Of a stretch of 10,028 nt of DNA, positions 1-5,682 are shown in pieces (within the stretch, counting starts at the first letter, position 1; the number at the start of each line of letters is the position of its first letter). This DNA is from Chloroflexota bacterium (GTDB taxonomy: Bacteria; Chloroflexota; Dormibacteria; CF-121), in assembly GCA_005880605.1 (NCBI GenBank), contig VBIS01000109.1, positions 1 through 10,028 of the forward strand, read 5' to 3'. The notes beneath the pieces are model-generated. The model did not search any database and was not told the DNA's origin. It saw nothing but the letters and a program-made list of their open reading frames with translations. A program made the translations under genes and the position numbers.

Positions 1-258
1 GAAGATCTCGATCTGCTTGAGGCCGTGTTCCATGGCGCGCCGCGCGGTTGCTTCAGCCGTCATCTGCGCGGCAAAGGGCGTGCTCTTGCGCGAGCCCTTG
101 AAGCCCTGGCTGCCGGCGCTGCCCCAGGCGAGCACGTTGCCCTGCGCGTCGGTCAACGAAACGACCGTGTTATTGAACGTGGACTGGATATGCGCCTGGC
201 CCACCGTGACGTGCTTCTTTTCGCGACGCCGGGTGCGGACGACTTTCTTCTTTGGCAT
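1..258 (-). CDS. rpsK: 30S ribosomal protein S11 (uS11), 3' end cut by window
   Basis: S11 is a small-subunit platform protein that binds the 16S rRNA central domain near the 690 and 790 loops and lines the E-site and mRNA exit region. The first 86 residues are present, starting MPKKKVVRTRRREKK. The family hallmarks follow: HIQSTFNNTVVSLTD at about 23-37, then the WGSAGSQGFKGSRKSTPFAAQ stretch at 45-65. The frame is open to base 1, so about 40 C-terminal residues lie outside the window. The start is the ATG at 256-258, three bases after the rpsM stop. That spacing suggests translational coupling in the alpha operon, where rpsD, rpoA and rplQ would be expected next. The basic N-terminus is normal for the family. 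Confidence 0.97.
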   Translation of the reverse strand, partial: MPKKKVVRTRRREKKHVTVGQAHIQSTFNNTVVSLTDAQGNVLAWGSAGSQGFKGSRKSTPFAAQMTAEATARRAMEHGLKQIEIF

Positions 259-261
259 GCC

Positions 262-645
262 TTACTTCTTTGCCTCGGCCTTCTTACGAACGCCGACGGT
301 CTTGCGGGGGCCACGACGGGTGCGCGCATTGGTGCGGGTGCGCTGGCCGCGAACCGGAAGGCCACGCCGGTGACGCAGGCCGCGGTAGGTGCCAATTTCA
401 ATCAGCCGCTTGATGTTGAGCGCGATCTCGCGACGCAGCTCGCCTTCCACTTTGGCTTCTTTGTCGATGACGTCGCGCAGGCGGCCCACCTGCTCGTCAT
501 TGAGATTCTTGACGCGCAAGTTCGGGTCGATGTTGGCGATCGTCAGGACGCGCCGGGCGGTATGGGGGCCGACACCAAAGATGTAGGTCAGCGCAATCTC
601 GACACGCTTTTCGCGAGGAATGTCAACGCCGGCGATCCGCGCCAT
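262..645 (-). CDS. rpsM: 30S ribosomal protein S13 (uS13)
   Basis: S13 sits in the head of the small subunit, contacts the large subunit through bridges B1a/B1b, and reaches the P-site tRNA with its basic C-terminal tail. The 127 residues match the usual length. They open with MARIAGVDIPREKRVEIALTYI, carry the FGVGPHTA turn at 23-30, and end in the conserved basic segment RHRRGLPVRGQRTRTNARTR (about 92-111) followed by a short lysine-rich end. The ribosome binding site is strong: GGAGGG overlaps the rpmJ stop codon just ahead of the ATG. The gap to rpmJ is only 8 bases, so there is no room for a free-standing S4-type leader like the one that controls E. coli rpsM. Any such control would have to lie inside rpmJ. 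Confidence 0.98.
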   Translation of the reverse strand: MARIAGVDIPREKRVEIALTYIFGVGPHTARRVLTIANIDPNLRVKNLNDEQVGRLRDVIDKEAKVEGELRREIALNIKRLIEIGTYRGLRHRRGLPVRGQRTRTNARTRRGPRKTVGVRKKAEAKK

Positions 646-653
646 TTACCCTC

Positions 654-767
654 CTAGCCCTGTCTCTGGTTGTGTTTCGGCGTCACGCAGATGACCCGCA
701 CTGCGCCGCCACGCTTGATGACCTTGCACTTCGAACATATTTTCTTGACCGACGCACGAACTTTCAT
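654..767 (-). CDS. rpmJ: 50S ribosomal protein L36 (bL36), zinc-binding form
   Basis: L36 is a tiny zinc-binding protein of the large subunit that fits among 23S rRNA helices near the stalk base. This 37-residue gene begins ATG AAA GTT CGT GCG TCG and reads MKVRASVKKICSKCKVIKRG, then ends in CVTPKHNQRQG with a TAG stop. The four zinc ligands are complete: Cys11, Cys14, Cys27 and His32. This is therefore the zinc-dependent form, not the cysteine-less paralogue that some bacteria use under zinc starvation. It lies 23 bases after infA and 8 bases before rpsM, its usual alpha-operon place. Its upstream ribosome binding site is only weakly purine-rich (GAGAGAGTGAG). Confidence 0.97.
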   Translation of the reverse strand: MKVRASVKKICSKCKVIKRGGAVRVICVTPKHNQRQG

Positions 768-790
768 TGCTGCTCACTCTCTCGATTGAC

Positions 791-1051
791 TTACGATTCT
801 TTTCGCGTAATTCGACCACGGCCCGGATCGAGCGCTGACACCTCGACGCGGACGCGGTCACCCGGGATCACCCGGAGAAACCGAAGCCGCGCGGCCGGCG
901 CCACGTGTGCCACGATCCTGTGGCCGGTCTCGAGCTCGACACGGTAGAGCGCGTTGGGCATCGGCTCTACCACTCGTCCGACGACAATACTCACCACTGG
1001 CAATTGCCCATGGTGAAATCGCCGGATTTCCGGCGCACGAACAAATAGCAT
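791..1051 (-). CDS. infA: Translation initiation factor IF-1 (divergent; start uncertain)
   Basis: IF-1 is an OB-fold factor that occupies the 30S A site during initiation and helps IF-2 and IF-3. The core is clear: VVEPMPNALYRVELETGH, then IPGDRVRVEV and RGRIT. It is divergent, however. The usual N-terminal MAKED..IE segment is absent, the SPYD motif reads SALD, and the C-terminus ends ITRKES instead of the common ITYRYK-like ending. The ATG given here (1049-1051) yields 86 residues against about 72 normally. The first 16-18 codons have AT-rich wobble positions and no family similarity. TTG at 1001-1003 or GTG at 995-997 or 992-994 would give 66-70 residues and may be the true start. Stop and frame are firm; the start is not. 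It lies between map and rpmJ, as expected. Confidence 0.9.
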   Translation of the reverse strand: MLFVRAPEIRRFHHGQLPVVSIVVGRVVEPMPNALYRVELETGHRIVAHVAPAARLRFLRVIPGDRVRVEVSALDPGRGRITRKES

Positions 1052-1060
1052 ACCACAGGA
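991..1060 (-). promoter_or_regulatory. Possible internal promoter and structured leader for infA
   Basis: The map-infA junction reads TGGTATGCT at 1055-1047, which fits an extended -10 element (TGnTATnnT). I see no good -35 box. The ATG of the longest infA frame lies inside this -10-like hexamer. Downstream come a perfect 6-bp inverted repeat with a 4-base loop at 1020-1035 (CGCCGG AAAT CCGGCG) and a 10-bp palindrome GGCAATTGCC at 999-1008. There is also a six-codon frame, MGNCQW, at 991-1011, whose TGA overlaps an infA GTG codon at 992-994. Together these suggest a separately transcribed leader, with infA starting at TTG or GTG. This is inference from sequence alone, and each element could be chance. 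Confidence 0.3.
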
Positions 1061-1073
1061 GATGCGAGGCTAA

Positions 1074-1844
1074 TCATGAGCGTGCCGGGAGGGCCTTCTT
1101 CGAGACCGTCAGGATCTCGGGGCCCTCCGCGGTAATTGCCACGGAGTGTTCAAAGTAGGCAGACAGAGAGTGATCGACCGTCACGACCGTCCAGCCGTCC
1201 CCCAAGAGGGCCACCTCGGGGCTGCCGGCGTTGACCATGGGCTCGATCGCCAGCACCATCCCGGGTTTGAGCATGGGTCCCCGGCCAGCAATGCCGAAAT
1301 TGGGGACCTGGGGGTCCTCATGCATGTCCCGGCCGATCCCGTGCCCGACGAACTGGCGGACCACGGAGAAGCCGGCGGCTTCGACGTGGCGCTGCACCGC
1401 GGCGCTGATGTCGCCGATCCGGTTGCCATCGCGTGCCTGGTCGATGCCGATCGCCAGTGACTCCCGGGTGACGTCCATCAGCCGCTGGGCCTCGGGCGAG
1501 ACTTTCCCGACCCCGACACTCAGGCCGGCATCGGCCCAGAAGCCCCGGTAGATCAGGCCCGCGTCCAGGCTCAGTAAATCGCCTTCGCGAAGTTTGCGAT
1601 TGGTCGGAATGCCGTGGACCACCTGATCATTGACCGAGGTGCAGATGGCGTTCTTGTACCCGTCGTAGCCAACGAACCCGGGGATGCAGTCACGAGCCCG
1701 AATCACCTTATCGGCCTCACGGTCGAGATCGAGCAGGGTCACACCCGGGCGGGCGAGTGACTGCAGATGGCTCAGCGTTTCGGCCAGGATCGCGCCCGCC
1801 TCGCGCATCAACTCGATCTCGTCCTGCGATTTGTAAATGATCAT
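1074..1844 (-). CDS. map: Methionine aminopeptidase, type I
   Basis: This enzyme removes the initiator methionine from new proteins when the second residue is small, working at the ribosome exit after deformylation. The 256 residues are usual for the short type I form without an N-terminal zinc-finger extension. All five metal ligands of the pita-bread fold are visible: Asp94 in LDAGL, Asp105 in WADAG, His168 in GHGIGRDMHE, Glu201 in EPMVN and Glu232 in FEHSV. The catalytic histidines His77 (VVHGIP) and His175 are also present. Each ligand sits three residues earlier than in the E. coli numbering. The ATG overlaps the adk stop as ATGA, pointing to coupled translation. The gene is followed by infA, the common order in spc-type operons of many Gram-positive and related phyla. 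Confidence 0.98.
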   Translation of the reverse strand: MIIYKSQDEIELMREAGAILAETLSHLQSLARPGVTLLDLDREADKVIRARDCIPGFVGYDGYKNAICTSVNDQVVHGIPTNRKLREGDLLSLDAGLIYRGFWADAGLSVGVGKVSPEAQRLMDVTRESLAIGIDQARDGNRIGDISAAVQRHVEAAGFSVVRQFVGHGIGRDMHEDPQVPNFGIAGRGPMLKPGMVLAIEPMVNAGSPEVALLGDGWTVVTVDHSLSAYFEHSVAITAEGPEILTVSKKALPARS

Positions 1845-2509
1845 CGGGAACCGGCCCCTTTTTTGAGCGCGCTCAGGCGGCGCGTGATGTCGGCACGGAC
1901 CTCCTCGACGCTCATCTGGCCGTCGATGTTCTCGAGCTTGTGTTGCCCGGTGTAGTAATCGATCAGCGGTGCGGTGTGCTTCAGGAAAACGTCGATCCGG
2001 TGCGCCACGATCTCGGGCCGGTCGTCAGGCCGCTGGTAGAGCTCGCCGCCGTCGACGGTGCAGCGCGACACCTCGAGAGCCTGTTTGGGCGTGAAGTTGT
2101 AGACCGCGTCGCAGGTCCGGCAGCTGTACCGGTGCGAGAGCCGGTCGATCAGCACCTGCCGGCTGACGCGTAAGTAGATCACCGCGTCAACCCGGCGGCG
2201 GAGCTGGTCGAGCGTCGCATCGAGGGCTTCGGCCTGGGCGACCGTGCGCGGAAAGCCATCGAGGATGAAGCCAGTCCTGGCGTCGGGCTCTTGCAGACGC
2301 TCTTTGATCATGTCGATCATCAGCGCGTCCGGCACCAGCTCGCCTCGGTCCATATAGCTCTTGACTTGATCGCCGAGCGCCGTGCCAGCGCGCCGCTGGG
2401 CGCGGAGCATGTCGCCGGTCGCGATCGCCGGGATCTGGTAGGTATCGATCAGCGATCCGCGCTGCGTTCCCTTCCCTGCGCCGGGCGCGCCAAAAAGAAT
2501 GAGGTTCAT
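1841..2509 (-). CDS. adk: Adenylate kinase, zinc-lid type
   Basis: Adk is the cytosolic enzyme that interconverts ATP + AMP and 2 ADP. The 222-residue protein starts MNLILFGAPGAGKGTQ, with the P-loop at 7-15. It carries the AMP-binding TGDMLR (31-36) and the GFPRT segment (85-89), followed by a long lid. The lid has Cys130, Cys133, Cys150 and Asp153 in exactly the spacing of the Bacillus Cys3Asp structural zinc site. The arginine pair in RPDDR (160-164) is the usual lid/core motif. The gene begins 25 bases after the secY stop. Unlike most genes here it has no visible Shine-Dalgarno: the bases before the ATG read CATCCCTTACCT. A nested inverted repeat fills the gap. Its end overlaps map. Confidence 0.98.
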   Translation of the reverse strand: MNLILFGAPGAGKGTQRGSLIDTYQIPAIATGDMLRAQRRAGTALGDQVKSYMDRGELVPDALMIDMIKERLQEPDARTGFILDGFPRTVAQAEALDATLDQLRRRVDAVIYLRVSRQVLIDRLSHRYSCRTCDAVYNFTPKQALEVSRCTVDGGELYQRPDDRPEIVAHRIDVFLKHTAPLIDYYTGQHKLENIDGQMSVEEVRADITRRLSALKKGAGSR

Positions 2510-2513
2510 AGGT

Positions 2514-2552
2514 AAGGGATGCGACTTGAAGTCGCTACTTGATGAACCCCTT
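2514..2552 (-). promoter_or_regulatory. Nested inverted repeat across the secY stop and adk leader
   Basis: On the mRNA strand, GCGACTT-C-AAGTCGC (2521-2535) is a perfect 15-base odd palindrome that starts at the last base of the secY TAG. It can form a 5-6 bp stem with a small loop. Directly after it comes ATCCCTT (2514-2520), which can pair with AAGGGGT (2546-2552) in the last secY codons: 7 pairs including one G-U. The result would be an inner hairpin within an outer stem, with a 10-base bulge on the 5' side. It is not a standard terminator, because no U run follows. A role in mRNA processing or in setting adk translation is inference. Confidence 0.35.
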
Positions 2553-3839
2553 GTACTGACGCATGATCAGCTGGGTTTCGATCTGCTTCATGGTATCGAG
2601 CGCGACGCCGACCACAATCAAGATCGCGGTCCCGCCAAGGTACATGTTCTGTGTCGGTATTCGGGTGAGCGCTGTGGCCAGAAGCGGGATCAGGACGGTC
2701 ACGCCGCCCAGGAAGAGCGCGCCCGCGAACGTGATGCGGGTCATGGTCCGATCCAGATACTGCGCCGTCGCCACGCCGGGCCGGATGCCCGGGATGAAGG
2801 CGGCGTGCTTCTTGAGATAGTCCGCCGTATCGACCGGGTCGAAGGTGACCGCGGTATAAAAGTACGTAAACCCGAAGATCAGAATGAAGTAGACGAAGTT
2901 ATACAGAATGTCGGTCGGAATATTGGGACCGGCCGGCACCCAGTAGGTGCGGAGCGCCCGAGAGATATCGCCCCAGGGCGAGGCCGCGGTCGCCAGGAAG
3001 TTGCCGATGATCACCGGGAAGAACATGATCGAGATCGCGAAGATGATCGGGATGACGCCCGCCTGGTTGACGCGCAAGGGCAGGTGCGAACTTCGTCCCT
3101 GGTAGACCTTGCGGCCAACCACCCGTTGCGCCGACTGGATCGGGATCTTTCGCTGCGCCTGCTGCACCTCGATGATGAAGGCGGTCACCACGATCGCCAG
3201 CGCCGCGAAGAGTAGCAGCGGCGCCAGGTTCTGCGAGGCGCCACCACCGGTCAGCAGGTTGTAGATGGTGTTCGGAATCCGGCCGACGATGCCGGCGAAG
3301 ATGACCAGCGAGATGCCGTTGCCGATGCCGTACTCCGTGATCAGCTCGCCGAACCACATCAGCATCACCGTGCCTGCCGTGAGGGTCACCATGATCTCGA
3401 TGATCCCGAACCAATTCAGGTTGGTCAGCACGCCCTGGCGGCTGAAGACCAGCGTCAGGCCCCACGCCTGCAACAGGCCCAGGGCGACCGTCAACCATCG
3501 CGTCCAGCGGGTGATCTTCCGCCGACCGAACTCGCCTTCCTTGCTGAGTTCTTTCATTCGGCTCGAGACGACCGTCATCAGCTGCATGATGATCGAGGCG
3601 TTGATGTAGGGGTTCACACCCATGGCGATGATCGAGAAGGTCGAGAGCCCGCCTCCCGAGAACAGATCGAGCAGGCCCAGGAAGGCATTGCTGTTGAACA
3701 GCTTGTCGAGGGCGGCCTTGTCGGCGCCGGGCACGGCGATGTGCGCCAGGATCCGGAACACGAGAAAGAGCCCCAGCGTGAACAAAATCTTGCGGCGCAG
3801 CTCCGGGATGCGGAGCGCGTTGCCGATCGCTTCTAGCAT
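2535..3839 (-). CDS. secY: Preprotein translocase subunit SecY
   Basis: SecY is the channel subunit of the SecYEG translocon in the inner membrane, driven by SecA or the ribosome. The 434 residues are full length. About ten hydrophobic segments are visible, roughly at 17-38, 68-92, 113-133, 145-167, 176-193, 205-224, 262-282, 308-333, 366-391 and 398-415. The plug region FLGLLDLFSGGGLSTFS covers about 53-69. The family signature GVNPYINASIIMQLM is at 74-88. Cytosolic loops hold VGRKVYQGRSSHLPLRVN (241-258) and the FDPVDTADYLKKHAAFIPGI region (333-352), which contact SecA or the ribosome in the family. The ATG follows the rplO stop by 3 bases, so its synthesis is tied to ribosome production. 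SecY is the last spc-operon gene in the classic layout. Confidence 0.99.
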   Translation of the reverse strand: MLEAIGNALRIPELRRKILFTLGLFLVFRILAHIAVPGADKAALDKLFNSNAFLGLLDLFSGGGLSTFSIIAMGVNPYINASIIMQLMTVVSSRMKELSKEGEFGRRKITRWTRWLTVALGLLQAWGLTLVFSRQGVLTNLNWFGIIEIMVTLTAGTVMLMWFGELITEYGIGNGISLVIFAGIVGRIPNTIYNLLTGGGASQNLAPLLLFAALAIVVTAFIIEVQQAQRKIPIQSAQRVVGRKVYQGRSSHLPLRVNQAGVIPIIFAISIMFFPVIIGNFLATAASPWGDISRALRTYWVPAGPNIPTDILYNFVYFILIFGFTYFYTAVTFDPVDTADYLKKHAAFIPGIRPGVATAQYLDRTMTRITFAGALFLGGVTVLIPLLATALTRIPTQNMYLGGTAILIVVGVALDTMKQIETQLIMRQYKGFIK

Positions 3840-3842
3840 GGC

Positions 3843-4529
3843 CTAGCTCTTCTTTTTACCCTTATCCGCTTTCGGGGAATCCTCCGAACCTGTGGCGCGG
3901 ATCGGCTGGTCTTTCTCGCCCTTCTCGTTCGGCTCGGCTTTCGCTTTCTTGGAGGCCTTGGGCGGGGCGGCCTGGTCCGACTCGACTTTCTCGACGGCTT
4001 CGGGGAGCTCTGTCGTCTCCGCCGGGCGCGCGGGCTTCGGCTGGTTCTTGGCCCGCTTCGTCTTCTCACGGATTGGCGCCGGCACCTCGATCACGGCAGT
4101 CGTCCCACCGGCGGCCTCGATCTTGCGCTTGGCCCCGGCCGAGAACCGGTGTGCGTGTATCGTCAGCTTGCGGCGGAGGTCGCCGCTGCCGAGGACCTTG
4201 ATTCCGGCGCCGACGTCTTTGATGATGCCGGCCTCCAGGAGCGTCTCAGGCCGGACCTCGGTGCCGTCCTCGAAGCGGTTCAGGCGGGTCAGGTTGAGCA
4301 CCGCGAAGTGCTTGCGCCACTTGTTGTGGAACCCACGCAGCTTCGGGATGCGCATGGTGAGCCGCGTCTGGCCACCCTCGAAGGTCTTGGGCAGGTTGAC
4401 CGAGGTGCGAGCACCCTGACCCTTCTGGCCGCGGGTCGCCGTCTTGCCGTGGCCGGAGCCGGGACCGCGGCCCACGCGCTTCCGCGCGTGGTGCGAGCCA
4501 GGCGACGGCTGGAGCTCGTGCAGTTTCAT
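3843..4529 (-). CDS. rplO: 50S ribosomal protein L15 (uL15) with long C-terminal tail
   Basis: L15 is a large-subunit assembly protein whose extended glycine-rich N-terminus threads through 23S rRNA. The N-terminal MKLHELQPSPGS, the RVGRGPGSGHGKT block (18-30) and GQKGQGAR are standard. So are the FEGGQ motif (50-54) and a globular end near IEAAGGTTAVIEV (137-149). The family normally stops near 145-150 residues, but this protein has 228. The last ~78 residues are charged and low in complexity, rich in Lys, Glu, Ala and Pro, ending KADKGKKKS, with no recognisable domain. It starts on a TAATG shared with rpmD, behind a good GAGGAG ribosome binding site. A perfect 8-bp hairpin with a GGAA loop lies in codons 13-19. 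Confidence 0.98.
   Translation of the reverse strand: MKLHELQPSPGSHHARKRVGRGPGSGHGKTATRGQKGQGARTSVNLPKTFEGGQTRLTMRIPKLRGFHNKWRKHFAVLNLTRLNRFEDGTEVRPETLLEAGIIKDVGAGIKVLGSGDLRRKLTIHAHRFSAGAKRKIEAAGGTTAVIEVPAPIREKTKRAKNQPKPARPAETTELPEAVEKVESDQAAPPKASKKAKAEPNEKGEKDQPIRATGSEDSPKADKGKKKS
4472..4491 (-). repeat. Hairpin with GNRA-type loop early in rplO
   Basis: The mRNA strand reads CCACGCGC-GGAA-GCGCGTGG, a perfect 8-bp stem closed by a GGAA (GNRA) tetraloop. It lies 38-57 bases into rplO, over the codons for His13 to Gly20. The encoded HHARKRVG stretch is partly conserved in L15, so protein constraint plus high GC could produce it by chance. The stem and loop are seen directly in the sequence; any regulatory role is inference. 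Confidence 0.4.
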
Positions 4530-4711
4530 TACGAGATCTCCTCGACTCGGACCAGGTGCCGGACCTTGTGGACCATGCCGCGCAGCTGCGGGCTGTCCTC
4601 GTGCTCGACTACCTGATGCAACCGGCGCAGGCCGAGCGCCTGCACGGTCCGCTCCTGATCGGGCTTCTGCCCGATCACACTGCGCACATACGTCACTTTC
4701 AGGCGCGCCAT
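4529..4711 (-). CDS. rpmD: 50S ribosomal protein L30 (uL30)
   Basis: L30 is a small large-subunit protein that some bacterial lineages lack. The 60 residues match the short bacterial form. They open MARLKVTYVRSVIGQKPDQ, continue with VQALGLRRLHQVVEHEDSP (24-42), and end with the GMVHKVRHLVRVEE helix-strand segment. The ATG lies 3 bases after the rpsE stop, and the stop shares one base with the rplO start (TAATG), so it is translationally locked between the two. Its presence shows a complete spc gene set. The upstream ribosome binding site is weak, which fits reliance on coupling. Confidence 0.97.
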   Translation of the reverse strand: MARLKVTYVRSVIGQKPDQERTVQALGLRRLHQVVEHEDSPQLRGMVHKVRHLVRVEEIS

Positions 4712-4714
4712 GGC

Positions 4715-5293
4715 TCAGGCGACCGGCTCCGGTTCGGGCTCCGGGGTCTCCACGACCGGCGCGACGGCTGGCGCGGGTCCGCGGCGGCTGAGGCGGGCCA
4801 TCTCGTCGGCCGGCTTGCCGCGGGCCTGCGCGATCGAGTCGGCCGTCTGCAATGCCTGCAGCGCGGCGATCGTCGCGCGGACGGTGTTGACCGGGTTGTT
4901 GGTCCCGAGCGACTTGGTGATCATGTCCTTGACCCCCGACAGCTCGACCACGGCGCGCATCGCGCCACCGGAACGGATGCCGGTCCCGGGTGCCGCCGGC
5001 TTGAGGAGGACTTTCGCCGCGCCTTTCTTGAGACGGATCTCGTGTGGAATCGTGGTCCCGACCATCGGGACGGTCACCAGGTGCTTCTTGGCCGACTCGA
5101 CCGCCTTGCGAATGGCCTCGGGTACCTCGCCGGCCTTGCCCAGGCCAGCGCCGACGCGCCCGTTCTGGTCGCCGACGACGACCAGCGCGCTGAACGAGAA
5201 GCGACGCCCACCCTTGACGACTTTCGCGACGCGGTTCAGGTGGACAACTTTCTCTGTGAACTCGGATTGGCCTCTTCCGTACTGGTAACTCAT
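4715..5293 (-). CDS. rpsE: 30S ribosomal protein S5 (uS5) with short acidic tail
   Basis: S5 lies on the back of the 30S body at the mRNA entry channel and affects decoding accuracy. The N-terminal double-stranded-RNA-binding-like domain covers about 10-75 (FTEKVVHLNRVAKVVKGGRR, then FSFSALVVVGDQNGRVG). The C-terminal domain runs from about 83 to 150, with KPAAPGTGIRSGGAMRAVVE (98-117) and DMITKSLGTNNPVN. The 192 residues are longer than the ~166 of E. coli S5. The last ~25 form a Pro/Glu/Ala tail ending in EPEPEPVA, acidic in contrast to the basic tails on its neighbours. The ATG is 20 bases after rplR, behind a purine-rich AGAAAAGAGAG stretch. Confidence 0.98.
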   Translation of the reverse strand: MSYQYGRGQSEFTEKVVHLNRVAKVVKGGRRFSFSALVVVGDQNGRVGAGLGKAGEVPEAIRKAVESAKKHLVTVPMVGTTIPHEIRLKKGAAKVLLKPAAPGTGIRSGGAMRAVVELSGVKDMITKSLGTNNPVNTVRATIAALQALQTADSIAQARGKPADEMARLSRRGPAPAVAPVVETPEPEPEPVA

Positions 5294-5313
5294 GTGTTTC
5301 TCTCTTTTCTCAC

Positions 5314-5682
5314 TTAAAACTTCAATCCGGCGCTGCGCGCGGCTTCGGCCAGCGCCTTGACTCGACCGTGGTACGGGAAACCGCCACGGTCGAAGACCAC
5401 ATTCTCGATGCCCGCCTTGCGGGCACGCTCGGCGATGGACTTGCCGACCGCGGCGGCGCCTTCCGAGTTCGATGGCGACTTGAGCGACTTGCGCAGGTCG
5501 GCATCGGTACTGGAGGCAGCCGCCAGCGTCCGGCCCGAGGCATCATCGATCACCTGCGCGTAGACATGGTGCAGGCTGCGAAAGACTGCCAGCCGCGGCC
5601 GGGTCGGCCCACCCTCGAGGTGGCCCCGCAACCGGCTGTGCCGGCGGATCCGCGTCGCGCGACGATCAGGGATCTTGTTCAT
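5314..5682 (-). CDS. rplR: 50S ribosomal protein L18 (uL18)
   Basis: L18 binds 5S rRNA together with L5 and anchors it in the central protuberance. The 122 residues are typical: a basic N-terminus (DRRATRIRRHSRLRGHL) that contacts 5S rRNA, RPRLAVFRSLHHVYAQVIDD (28-47), and the conserved FDRGG (97-101) and YHGRVKALAEAAR (104-116) near the C-terminus. The end GLKF is normal for the family. It starts at an ATG sharing one base with the rplF stop (TAATG). Two strong inverted repeats lie in its 3' third (5362-5393 and 5409-5425), listed separately. Confidence 0.98.
   Translation of the reverse strand: MNKIPDRRATRIRRHSRLRGHLEGGPTRPRLAVFRSLHHVYAQVIDDASGRTLAAASSTDADLRKSLKSPSNSEGAAAVGKSIAERARKAGIENVVFDRGGFPYHGRVKALAEAARSAGLKF
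5362..5425 (-). repeat. Two tandem hairpins near the rplR 3' end
   Basis: Arms at 5362-5371 and 5384-5393 form a perfect 10-bp inverted repeat. Its 12-base loop holds a further 3-bp stem (CGG/CCG). Just upstream on the mRNA, arms at 5409-5415 and 5419-5425 form a perfect 7-bp stem with a 3-base loop (TGCCCGC AAG GCGGGCA). The longer repeat encodes the highly conserved FDRGG and YHGRV motifs, so protein constraint may explain part of it. No U run follows, so this is not an obvious terminator. Confidence 0.4.

Noticed and set aside
25..657. Plus-strand frame of 210 codons opposite rpsK, rpsM and part of rpmJ
   Set aside because: It crosses three certain minus-strand genes and resembles no known protein; it is a codon-phase shadow.
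1855..1864. A6G4 run near the adk 3' end as a frameshift site joining adk and map
   Set aside because: The minus-one frame is open into map, but the run is not in the required X XXY YYZ register, and the ATGA overlap already explains coupled synthesis.
2499..3215. Long plus-strand frame (238 codons) opposite secY
   Set aside because: It mirrors the secY codons in GC-rich DNA. The translation is rich in Arg, Asp and His with no family resemblance, whereas the opposite strand gives a full, textbook SecY.
4556..5317. Plus-strand frame of 253 codons opposite rpmD and rpsE
   Set aside because: Lies opposite highly conserved ribosomal genes; its His/Arg/Asp-rich, domain-free translation fits a shadow frame.
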